From the NCBI GenBank assembly GCA_006386115.1, contig VFIW01000005.1:930001-994000 (forward strand): a stretch of 64,000 nucleotides of DNA, in the 5' to 3' direction. The stretch is from Globisporangium splendens. Its lineage: Eukaryota; Oomycota; Peronosporomycetes; Pythiales; Pythiaceae. The notes beneath the pieces were generated by a model. The model made no database searches. It saw only the letters and a program-made list of their open reading frames with translations, and had not been told where the DNA came from. This document shows positions 41,456 through 51,100 of the stretch, piece by piece. Position numbers and translations under genes: made by a program. The first letter of the stretch is position 1; each line of letters opens with the position of its first letter.

Positions 41456-42991
41456 TCACTCGACCGCCGTCGTCATCTCCACTATGTGCTGATGCGACGA
41501 CGCCGTGGACGCCATGAGCAGGTACGGGTCCCCGCACTGCTGCAGCTTCTCATTCGCACCCATGCGCGCCGTCAGTGGTTGCACGAGCGGCTGCGCCAGT
41601 GGCGGCACACGCACTTGCGCTCCTCCCGGGATGGCCACGGCGACGACGGCATCCTCCTTCGGCAAGCTCCGCAGCAGCTCCACATGGCGCAGGTAGATCC
41701 CGCTGATTTGCTTGTGCAGCGTAAAGCCGATGACCGCGGCGTGGTCCAGGCGGTCCAACTTGGGCATGATGTTCCACTTGCCGCGCACGATCTTGCTGAA
41801 GCCTGTGGTCTCGTTCGCGACGACCACCGAGTCGCCTGTCGCGTCCTTGGCCATGGAGATCGTGGGCACGACGCCGTCATTCTCCTGCCATTCCGTGGAG
41901 AACCCGTGGCGGATCGGGTACTGACTGCCCATAAACGACGCCAAGGGCTGTAGCGGCAGCATCATCGTGAGCATATGCGGCAGTTGCGTCGGGCGGCGCA
42001 GGAAGTCGTGGGTCGCAAACGTGTCCGACGTTGCGTAGCTCATATAGTAGATGTTGGGCAGCGTGCGTACCCACATGTTCTCCTCCGCCGCGCCCTGTGT
42101 GCTGCAGCTCCAGATGCCCGTGTCTTGGCACCCGGGCTTCGTGAACAGGTCGCTGCTGAGCACGCGGTCAACGTATTGGTAGAGCGACTCGTGCTCGCCC
42201 TTGGCGTCGATGCCCCACTGGTCCATCTTCACGTCATAAAAATGCTCAGTACTGTTGCCGACGACGCCAAACGCTGCAAAGATGCCAAAGAAGACGTGCT
42301 TGAGCGTGTCGCCACCGAGTGTTGAGACCGCGTCGGCGATGGTTGTGCCCAAGTGCGGCGATGAGATCGTCGTGATCGAGTGCACCCAGTCCTTCCCGCC
42401 GGCAAAGAGCGACTCGCGTGACGCATTTGCTTCTTGACCCCATGGTGCACCGGCGCTGCCGTGCACCAGCATCTGCGCGAGCATGCGGATCGTCGTGCCG
42501 CCCATGCTGTAGCCGATCAAGTGGATCTTGTTGATCCCGCCCGTCGTGGGGTCCACGTCACCCCATTGTGGGTACAGTCCTTGTGAGTACGTGTGTCCCA
42601 GACGCGCATGGTCAAAGTGCTTGGAGTGCGTGGCGCCAAAGTCAACCGTCGTGCCTTTGATCTGCGCGTAGAGCTCGCAGGCACGGTCCCAGTTGCTCGA
42701 GAACGGCCCCACAGACGCGGTGAACACGGTGTGGCCCTGGGCTTTGAGCTGCTCCTGGAGATCGCCCTGGAAACCGCCCCAGTGCTTGACGCCGAGCAGC
42801 TCGTCTCGTCCCCAGCCGGCGAAGCCGTGCACGAGCACAATCGGGTACTTGTTGCCTTCTAGGACGGCATTGGGGGCAAACACATTGGCGCTCTCGCTAT
42901 TGGCGCTTGCGAACCCGAAGGCGAACCCGAAGGCGGACACGACGGCGACGGCCGCAATGACGGCGCTCGGCAAGAAGAGCTGCTGGCGCAT
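41456..42991 (-). CDS. Secreted bacterial-type lipase, left copy (GYSMG)
   Basis: 511 residues. ATG 42991 is chosen because it gives a clear signal peptide (MRQQLFLPSAVIAAVAVV..., cut near FASA/NS) and lies 54 nt after the core promoter; the open frame continues upstream but through the promoter. It matches lipase family I.5/I.6 (Staphylococcus, Bacillus, Geobacillus): IVLVHGFAGWG, GPFSSNWDRACELYAQI, the nucleophile elbow, SSPHLGTTIAD, ENDGVVPTISM and LDRLDHAAV. Predicted triad Ser162, Asp372, His417. Here the elbow is GYSMG (codon 42509-42511 TAC) instead of GHSMG in the other copy. It should hydrolyse ester bonds of lipids outside the cell. The other differences from the right copy within the 511-residue protein are Val/Ala, His/Arg and Ile/Met. 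Confidence 0.87.
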   Translation of the reverse strand: MRQQLFLPSAVIAAVAVVSAFGFAFGFASANSESANVFAPNAVLEGNKYPIVLVHGFAGWGRDELLGVKHWGGFQGDLQEQLKAQGHTVFTASVGPFSSNWDRACELYAQIKGTTVDFGATHSKHFDHARLGHTYSQGLYPQWGDVDPTTGGINKIHLIGYSMGGTTIRMLAQMLVHGSAGAPWGQEANASRESLFAGGKDWVHSITTISSPHLGTTIADAVSTLGGDTLKHVFFGIFAAFGVVGNSTEHFYDVKMDQWGIDAKGEHESLYQYVDRVLSSDLFTKPGCQDTGIWSCSTQGAAEENMWVRTLPNIYYMSYATSDTFATHDFLRRPTQLPHMLTMMLPLQPLASFMGSQYPIRHGFSTEWQENDGVVPTISMAKDATGDSVVVANETTGFSKIVRGKWNIMPKLDRLDHAAVIGFTLHKQISGIYLRHVELLRSLPKEDAVVAVAIPGGAQVRVPPLAQPLVQPLTARMGANEKLQQCGDPYLLMASTASSHQHIVEMTTAVE

Positions 42992-43044
42992 TGAGGAACT
43001 CTTCGTCTTGTTTATGCGCTGATGTGCGCTTGAAGGCGATGGAT

Positions 43045-43060
43045 CGAAATTGAGAATGAA
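43045..43060 (-). promoter_or_regulatory. Oomycete Inr + FPR core promoter of left lipase
   Basis: Minus strand TTCATTCT followed by CAATTTCG, matching the oomycete initiator (YTCANTYY) and flanking promoter region. The site lies 54-69 nt upstream of ATG 42991. Confidence 0.7.
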
Positions 43061-44832
43061 GAGCGCATCTCGAGCTCTTTCCTGAGCTCGCGGGCGGTGA
43101 TTTCTCTTCACAATTGTACCCACAGTGTGCTGACGAGGGTCACTGACGGCGAGGTGATGGAGAAGGAGGGAATGGATTCGGAAAGAATAATGTACGAGGC
43201 AGGAAACAAATATGTACCCGCAATAATTGAAGAAAACCGTGAAAACGAACCAATCAGTAAAATAGAGTGTGCAGGTGGACGGAGAAGAACGAGGGCTTAT
43301 CATGATGCATTGGGAGTGCTGGAGCCGTTATATGGAAGCAGAATAAATAACCGAATGCGATAGATATTTGGTCAAGTAGTGCCATCATGGGATCCCATGC
43401 CTTCGGGCAAAAATCACATTCTGCTGCACTTTGCCAAAGCGACGACGCTGCTTCCCGAGAGCTGGCAGAGGAGTGTGTGGACTGTACCACCATCGATCTC
43501 TATGGATTACCAGCAACTCTGAGATGTCATGGAGTTTTGTGTTTGACGGCAGTCTTTTTTTTCTTCCCGATGGTGCTGGAGTTTCGCCGCTGCTGGTTGC
43601 AAAGTGCAGCGGTTTCTTGCGCTATGCTGATTTTTCGAATTGGGTCGCGATTGTGAACACCCACGGGCTCAAACCATTTCAACGTGCCTGGATGCGTGGC
43701 CCTGGACTCCTACAGTACCAACATGCACGCACACCAGCAACAGTTTTTAACCGGCGATCAACGAGAGAAATCACACTCTCGCTTGATTTTCTGAAGCTGT
43801 AGCGAGAGCAAAGATTGCACCAACAAGCGGTTAAATATATGTATGGTTACTTATTTATCATCGATTGGATTTGACAGCACATTGTCAATTATTGTGACAA
43901 CATCACAATGCTTCGCCATTGCAAGTCTCATGCTTAACGACCATCGCACATCAACCTCAGCGAAAATTGTGATCACAGTCATGCAGAAACAGCATGGGCT
44001 GATTCTTGTCTGCAGTAGCCCGATGAATGAACGAGTGGGAGTAAAGTCAGTTCCAAATCAGTTTTATAGTGTGACAGTGACGACTTCTCTCCAACTGACG
44101 ACATCGCACCCTGGATTCTGGGCTGCGGCTGCAAGGTGTCGTCACCCCATTCGGCGCTTGCTACTTGAAGCGCCTTGTCACCAACGCACTTGACGGTTCA
44201 ATTATGTGCGTTCGACATGCAATTACGGTAGAAATCAGTTTCACTGTTAATGTGAGAAAAGCATATGGGTTCACTAAATGATGCCATTTCAACGTGCGTG
44301 TAACCCTTCAATTCTACGGTATCGCAACAGAGACACACACGTCAATTGCAACGTCAAATCAGAAATCACAATCCCACAACCGCAGCCGTCTCTTTTAAAG
44401 TGTCAGCACGCCCACGTACAAAGTAAGCATGCAGCGCACAGCTTGCTCTCAGATGTTGGCGCCCTCTCTATGCGTCGAGTACGTAGCGACAGTACCGTCG
44501 TATAGGCAGAGTTTCAGGAGTGATAGCCACTCAAGAATGCGGATGAGGAAACAGTTGCGTTCGGGGCTCCACGCCACCAGGAAGACCGAGGCGGGGAGGA
44601 TGGACTGGGGTGCGCACTGCAAGTTGTGATAGGATACGAGCTCTGCTCCAGTGCTGCGCATCCCACTCCGTCCTCAGTCGCCTTTGCAAATGTATTCTTA
44701 TGCACATCTAGCTCAGTGTGCATATCCTTTGGGTGCACTAAATATACAGATGAGATGTTCTGCGCGCAGCAGCCGCGTCCTTATCCGACACCTGCGTGCA
44801 TAAAGTCTCCATGCCATGCATGAGATTCTGGT
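43061..44832. other. Upstream region of left lipase, no firm gene
   Basis: Small open frames occur (43431-43802 plus strand, 123 codons, with FVFDGSLFFLPDGAGVSPLL; 43843-44193 plus strand; 44449-44661 minus strand) but none has recognisable domains or a promoter. They are present unchanged in the right arm, which only shows the recent copying. The phrase CCATTTCAACGTGC occurs twice (about 43674 and 44282). Confidence 0.4.
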
Positions 44833-45054
44833 TTGCACATGCGTCTTGCTGTGGGAGTGGCTGTGGCCAGAGTGCGGTTGGGTGAGTGCAGAGTCCCGGG
44901 CGAGTCCGAAGGTAACGTGGCTAGCGGACTGAAGCCATCACTCGAACCATGGGTCCTCGACCACGTGGCGCACTGCATATTGAGGAAGCAAGTATCCGAT
45001 GTGACCGATGATCTCATTCGCGCGATCACCGAGAAGATCGGCGCAGTGATGTAA
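44833..45054 (+). CDS. Unknown gene fragment ended by LTR
   Basis: 73 codons whose stop codon (TAA) comes from the first bases of the LTR at 45050. The last 40 residues (LDHVAHCILRKQVSDVTDD and on) look like a coding amphipathic helix with GC-rich third positions. It may be the start or an internal exon of a gene cut by the family A insertion; the rest is not in the window. An inverted copy is at 59203-59424. No family recognised. Confidence 0.28.
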   Translation: MHMRLAVGVAVARVRLGECRVPGESEGNVASGLKPSLEPWVLDHVAHCILRKQVSDVTDDLIRAITEKIGAVM

Positions 45055-45691
45055 TGGTCTAAAACCTACCATTGCATGGAGATGGATCTGTCCCCAGATA
45101 TAGTGTGGCACACACCACCTTCACCGTGCATTGTGGAGACACAAATTGCAAAGGGGTTACGGTAATACAGTCCCCACATGCACGTGTGACGATGACGTCA
45201 CGAGTGTTCTCTGTGCTGATCAGTGCAGAATGTTGTTCTCATGTACTAATCAGTACAGAGTAATGACATCCATGTACTAATCAAGTACTGAGTGATGGTT
45301 CCTACTTGGGAAACTGGACTGGCGACGAGACCGACGCGTCTCTGCCACCTGGAGTGAGTGGCGCGAGCCAATCGCTTTGCAGGGATTTTATACAAGACTT
45401 GAAGTTCAAGCTTCTAGAAGATCCCGTAGGTTCAACCTCAGTGTACCCAAGGTTTTATATATCAGATTTATAGGTTTTATTGTGTATGTTTAGGTTTTAG
45501 TTATAAAACGTGTAGGATCCCTTGGGGTTCATTTGTAAGTAGCGACAGGAGCCATAACCTTTTCAATTGAGTTGCAAATTTTCCTTTAAACCCTCAAGTC
45601 TTCTTCCTCCCTCCAAGTCGGGAGATCGCTTCCTCTGGCGCAAGCGTGTGTGCCGTGTTTGAGGGACTGTTGTTAACAGCGCCCTCTTACA
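45050..45691 (+). repeat. LTR of family A, plus orientation
   Basis: 642 bp, TGTAATGGTCTAAAACC...CTCTTACA. The flank before it (GCGCAGTGA) is the inverse of the flank after the LTR at 58588-59207, so the two LTRs do not form one element with a normal target duplication. Confidence 0.9.
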
Positions 45692-46275
45692 AGAGCTCAG
45701 ATGTGAAACGGGTGTCACGGTCAGACACGATCTCGACTGGTAGTCCGTGTAGACGGAATACGACGTCTACAAAGACCTTGGCAGTCTTCTCAGCAGAGAT
45801 CTTGTCCGAAACAGGCGCAAGATGGACCATCTTGCTGAATCGGTCCACAAACACAAGGATGCCATTGCGTCCATGTGTGTCTCTTGGAAGTCCGAATATG
45901 AAATCCATACTCACAGACTTCCAACTGTCCGATGGGACAGGTAATGAACGAAGTGGTGCCTGCGTGGAACCAGAAGGTTTCACTCGTTGGCAGACCTCGC
46001 AAGTCCTCACATACTTGCGCACCCACTTGTACATGTGTGGCCAGTAGTAATCCCGGGAAAGACTGAGAAACGTTTTCTCACGTCCGAGATGGCCACCCGA
46101 AGGACTGTCATGGTACTCATACAAGAGTCGATGACGCAGACCTTCGTCGTTGGGAACAACAACCCTTGCTGTATCCCCTTGTTCGACCGCATAGTACAAC
46201 AACCCATTGTGTACTCGGAAGCGGTGAACTCGCGATCTTGTGCGCGACGGAAGACCTTGCAGTGCTTTGTCTGAA
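45692..46275 (-). pseudogene. pol: Family A integrase fragment
   Basis: Minus strand, from about LLYYAVEQGDTARVV through the HHCC part (SGGHLGREKTF...CEVCQRVKP) and first Asp (MDFIFGLPRD) to SDRDTRFTS, matching A1 positions near 5238-5822. About 9 bp next to the LTR (AGAGCTCAG) match nothing nearby. Cut at both ends by LTR sequence. Confidence 0.8.
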
Positions 46276-46406
46276 TGTAAGAAGGCGCTGTTAACAACAG
46301 TCCCTCAAACACGGCACACACGCTTGCGCCAGAGGAAGCGATCTCCTGCCTTGGAGGGAGGAAGAAGACTTGAGGGTTTAAAGGAAAATTTGCAACTCAA
46401 TTGAAA
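46276..46406 (-). repeat. Truncated LTR of family A
   Basis: First 131 bp (plus-strand reading) of a family A LTR, TGTAAGAAGGCGC..., broken off in AATTGAAAA where the truncated LTR of C3 begins. Confidence 0.85.
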
Positions 46407-46926
46407 ATGTAACATGGTTACGCACTTGTGTTGTGCCACACAACCAAACCGAACCTTGCGGTACGTAGAGTACGCCCAACAAGTTTAAGACCGAACCATG
46501 AGGTTCGTCGTACTTGCTCGAACCTTCACGGTGGAGTCGGCAGCCAGTCTGAGTGACGGCGCCTCCGATTGGATATAATTGAACATGCATCTCATCCAAT
46601 CACATAAGACAACTAGCGTTAGTCTTTCATAGCCACTCATTGCCCCATGGGGAGTAATTACACTTGAGATTGCTATTGTTCATAGTTACATAAAGATAAT
46701 CCAGGTTGTCCTACAGAGGGCAACCTCCAACAAATAAACAGTTCCATTTTTACCGTTAACTAAAGTCTTTGGTTATCGACGGTTACTCTATAGAGACCTA
46801 TAGGTAACCGATTGTTGCACTGCAGGAAGCAGGCAACAGCTCTCGGAACGGAGTCCTTGAGAGAAGCGTTGAATACGCTTCCTCACACACGTACCGTGCT
46901 GCGTAACTCGGGAGTGTCCGGTTACA
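46407..46926 (+). repeat. LTR of family C (5' LTR of C3, end missing)
   Basis: 520 bp starting at TGTAACATGGTTACG, i.e. inside the LTR, and ending CCGGTTACA. Confidence 0.9.
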
Positions 46927-46928
46927 AC

Positions 46929-46938
46929 TGGTAGCACT
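46929..46938 (+). promoter_or_regulatory. Primer-binding site of C3
   Basis: TGGTAGCACT two bases after the 5' LTR. Confidence 0.7.
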
Positions 46939-46998
46939 AGTAGTCAATCTACGACCCGGCAGAGGTGACTGCCTGAATCGCTTCCTCAAGGATTCATA

Positions 46999-48159
46999 AT
47001 GGCGTCAATTGACCCTGCGCAGTTCCCGCACCTCTCGGCTGAACACCGGAGTGTGCTGACCCGAATGGCACAAGCGCTAGGCGACCAAGTCGCTCTAGAC
47101 GTGCTCTCGGCGTCGCCGGAACAGCAAATCTTTCGACTCGAGCAGTTCGAGAACTTCTCGAACGCTCAGCGCCTCGAAGGAGAGCGAAGTGCGCAAGCAC
47201 AAATGCAAGCCACCGCAAGCTTGACCGCAGAGATGCTGCGCTCAGCTGCTGAGTCGCGCGAAGCGCTCGAGCGAGTGGTATCTGTGGTTGCTGGTGCAGC
47301 CACGTCTTTGTCGAGTGCGGCTTCTGCGCCTCAGACACCCGCGTCCCAAACTCCCCGCCCAAGAGCTGTCAAGATCGACGCTCCGAAATTCGATGGTGCG
47401 GATGGCGACAAGCTCATCCACTGGCTGCTCGCCGTGGAGCGTTGCGCCAAGGCTCAGCTCATCGACAGCAACGAGCAGATGGTGTCTTACGCCATCTCGA
47501 ACCTGCGCGGTCGAGCGTCGGAATGGGCATTCTCGACGTTGCTCGCCGATGAGTGTGCATTCGACACGTGGGATATTTTCCGTGCGAGAATCACCGCCAT
47601 GTATCAGCCTCCGAACAACGAAGTGCTGTTGCAAGGTCGTTTCTTCTCCTTGAAACAAGGGAAGCTCTCACTGGAACGATACATCCAGGAGATGAGAAGC
47701 CTGTGCGCGGCGATCACGACCAGCCCTTTGCCTGAGTCTGTGAAAGTGCCTGCGTTTCTCAACGGCCTCAACAGTGGACCAGCGCGTCAGGAGTTGTACC
47801 GACGCTTGCCGGCCACGATGGAAGATGCGATCCGCATTGCGCTCGTTGAGCAGCAATCGTTCAGAGTCAGCCGACCTGATTGGAACGCTGGCCGCCACAA
47901 CGGTGCGCATCACAGCCACCGAGCAGTCACGAATGAGCGGCGCTTCCATGGTCCGACACCAATGGATCTCAGCAGCGCCGAAGTGACCTGCTTTAACTGT
48001 GGCAAGCGAGGACACTATCAGTCGAAGTGTCCCGCTCCAAGGCAGCCCGCTCCTCGCACTGGAAATCAGGCGAGAGACTACCAAACGCCGCGCGGCAACC
48101 ACGCTCATCGAGGTGGCAGATCCGCTGTGGCAAGAAAGGGAAACGGAATGTCTCAGTAG
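46999..48159 (+). CDS. gag: Gag polyprotein of C3
   Basis: 386 residues, ATG at 46999, same protein as C1/C2 gag with one Ser/Pro difference after the CCHC knuckle (CFNCGKRGHYQSKC). It ends at TAG 48157-48159 inside the frameshift hairpin. Confidence 0.9.
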   Translation: MASIDPAQFPHLSAEHRSVLTRMAQALGDQVALDVLSASPEQQIFRLEQFENFSNAQRLEGERSAQAQMQATASLTAEMLRSAAESREALERVVSVVAGAATSLSSAASAPQTPASQTPRPRAVKIDAPKFDGADGDKLIHWLLAVERCAKAQLIDSNEQMVSYAISNLRGRASEWAFSTLLADECAFDTWDIFRARITAMYQPPNNEVLLQGRFFSLKQGKLSLERYIQEMRSLCAAITTSPLPESVKVPAFLNGLNSGPARQELYRRLPATMEDAIRIALVEQQSFRVSRPDWNAGRHNGAHHSHRAVTNERRFHGPTPMDLSSAEVTCFNCGKRGHYQSKCPAPRQPAPRTGNQARDYQTPRGNHAHRGGRSAVARKGNGMSQ

Positions 48160-48182
48160 AAGCGGGACGCTCTACTGAGACA
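48138..48182 (+). promoter_or_regulatory. -1 frameshift signal of C3
   Basis: GGGAAAC at 48138-48144 in phase AAG-GGA-AAC. The hairpin at 48149-48182 has arms TGTCTCAGTAGA (48149-48160) and TCTACTGAGACA (48171-48182) and inner GCG/CGC around GGA. The gag TAG at 48157-48159 is paired in the 5' arm. Confidence 0.8.
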
Positions 48183-51100
48183 GACTCTATAGCTTCGGCG
48201 TCGCCGACTACTAGAGTCGTGCAGATGGGAAGCTTAGTCCCAGGAGCTCTTGGCAACAAGGCTCCGAGTGAGATGTTGGTATATAGCGCCGATGTGAAGG
48301 GCTATGAGAAGAAAATGACGGTTCTTGTTGACTGCGGTGCGTCACAGAACTTCGTCTCGAAGGCAGCTCTGGAACAGAGTCTGCAAGCGTATGAGCGACT
48401 TGTCCACAGTGGCAAGCGCGAGAAGATGATCGTACGTCTGGCCGATGGGTCGACAGTACACACTGAAGGGGTTCAAGTCGAACTCTCTTTCAGTTTTTGC
48501 GACTTTGTCTGCAAAGAAACGTTCGTGGTACTAGCGATGGGGTCGAAGTACGACCTCATCCTAGGGATGCCTTGGCTGGCGAAACATCAGCCTTGGATCG
48601 ATTGGCGAGCACGCACAATCGGAAGCTCCACCCCTTCCTCTGATGAAGAGCGAAGGTTGCGGGAAAATTTCCACGCAATGGATGCGAGCTTTGAACACGC
48701 GGCGGCAGCGAGCCCCGCTCAAAACACTCACGCTGTGGCAGGGAGCCCAGCAAAGAGATCAACTGCGGCAGGTAGCCCAGTTTGTGCGGAAGCGCCAGAA
48801 AGTCCAGACGTGGACACTGGTGCGCAAGTGTGCGGCTCCAGAGCACCCGAGCCAGCCCCCGCAAGTGACAGCGACAGTACAGGTGTACACGCGTCAGCCA
48901 GCTCGTACCACCCTGACGGTGCAGTACTGGAGCTCAGAACCGCGAGGTCGCGCGTTCGCATCAACCGACGAGGGCGACGCAAGTTGTCAGCTCGCGAGAG
49001 AGACAGTACATTGGCATCTGTTGCTGAGGAAACGGCCGCCTCGCATATGATTGCCCCATCTCTCAACGCAGCTGCAACTTCGCTGCGCGCCTTCGACAGG
49101 ATCTCGGATCCGTCGATAGATCGCGCTCACGTTGACGTGGCGCTCAGACGCGCGAAGCGCAGTCCGGAAGCAAACGCATCAGACGAAGTGTTCTTCGCTG
49201 AATTTGCGGCGCTCCATGAGCTGCCGAGTACCGTTGAGGCGATTGTATCCCTCGAAGAAATGAGCTATGAGCTCTTTCTTACGGATCTAGAGCGTGATCA
49301 GATCCGCGAGATCGTCGTTCCGACTGCGTTCACGCGTAGCGAACTATGCACCTCGTCCACTGCGGATGAGAGTGTTTTGGAGCCAGACAAACAGAAACGG
49401 TTTGCTGCTCAGGATTGGGACGCCGTGAAAGGCAGTCCATACTTTGACTTATTGTGGGAGTTCAAAGATGTGTTTCCCGACAAAGTGCCAAGTGCCCTGC
49501 CCGTTGATCGTGGCGTACGGCACGAGATTGACCTCGAGCCCTGGGAGCAAATATTGCGTGACCAGACAATGGCCGCTGCCCCGCGAGCAGGTTGAGGCAA
49601 TCGACGAGTTCTTCGCGAAACGAGCCCTCGCCGGTCATGTGAGAGAAAGCAAGTCTCCACATAGCTCACCCACGTTTTGTGTGCGGAAAGCGACTGGTGG
49701 CTGGCGCATTGTTCACGCTTTCAACAAGCTGAACGCCGCCACCATTCCGGCACAAACGCCGATCCCAAGGAAGGATGTCTTGATCGACTCCATGGGCGGC
49801 TCGACAGTGTTCTCCGCACTGGATCTGATGGATGGGTTCTATCAGATCCTCATGCGAGAGAGTGACGTTCCCTTGACGGCAGTAAGCACACCCAGCGGGA
49901 TGCTGTGGGAGTGGCTCGTTATGCCGCAAGGTTTGAAGAATGCACCAGCGACGTTCAATCGTCTGGTAACGCATCTTCTGCGTCCTCATCGTGCGTATGC
50001 ACCGAGCTATTTCGATGACATCTTCGTGCACAGTCGTGCCGAAGGATATCTAAGTGCCGTTGACGTGCACAAGAGACATTTGCGCTCAGTGTTGCAGTGC
50101 TTACGAGACAACAGTCTGTATTGCAACCTGAAGAAGTGCATCTTTGGCGCCTCAGAGATACCGATCCTGGGCTGCTATGTTGGCAAAGCTGGCGTCCGCG
50201 CGGACCCAGAGAAGATCAAGGCGATCGCCGACTGGCCGATCCCAAAGAATGTCAAGGACTTGCGCAAGTGGCTTGGCTTGGCAAATTACTTGCACAAGTA
50301 CAGCCACAACTATGCGGCAAGAGTCCGTCCGCTCACGCATCTCTTGAAAAAGGATGTCGAGTGGGACTGGACGAATGATGTCATGAATGCATTCATTGAC
50401 GTGAAGGAGTCGCTCGTTCGCGCTCCTGTCCTGGCGTTGCCGGACCACACGAAAGCCTTCAGTGTCGTGTGCGATGCCAGCGATTTTGCAATCGGCTGTG
50501 CGCTGATGCAGAAGGATGATGACGGCCATGAGCGCGTCGTATCATACCAAAGCAGACTGCTTAAGGCAGCTGAAAAGAATTATCCTGTGCACGACAAGGA
50601 GCTGCTTGCGATCAAGTACGCCCTCTTGAAGTTCAGGGTCCACCTTTTGGGTGCGACACCGTTCGTTGTGTACACGGATCACGCGTCCTTGCGGACCGCG
50701 ATTAATTCCCCCCATTTATCGCAGCGAATGGCGCGATGGCTTGCATTCTTCTCCGAGTTCAACTTTCGGGTCGAATACAAGCCGGGAAAGGAAAATGTTC
50801 TGGCGGACGCGCTCTCGCGCCGTCCAGATTACGAGTCGAGCGCTGACAGCAGCTCTGACGCCCTGTGTTTGGAGCGCACTCCTGATCTCATGCATCTGAG
50901 CATCAGTCGAGTGCAAGCGAAGCTCAAGGACAATATTCAGTTGCTTTATGCAAAGGACGATGAATGTCGCTTGTTGCTTGCTCACTTTGACGGCTCGTCC
51001 AAAGAGTCATTGCCTGCCAAACTCGAGTCAAAGCTTGCTCGGTTTAGTTACCACGACGGGTTGTTGTGGCATCGACTGTCCAACTTTGATTACCCGCGTG

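Larger units (their letters stand above)
40257..45691 (-). repeat. Left arm of the lipase palindrome
   Basis: Pairs with 58588-64000. Positions sum to 104257 from 45049 down to the window limit (40257 pairs with 64000) at every landmark: LTR edge, lipase ATG and stop, kinase tail end. There is no net indel over 4.79 kb and only scattered substitutions. The paired LTRs differ by a 22-bp deletion in the right one. The arm probably runs on beyond 40257. Confidence 0.92.

Noticed and set aside
43431..43802. 123-codon frame upstream of the left lipase
   Set aside because: No domain, promoter or independent conservation. Presence in both arms reflects the recent duplication only.
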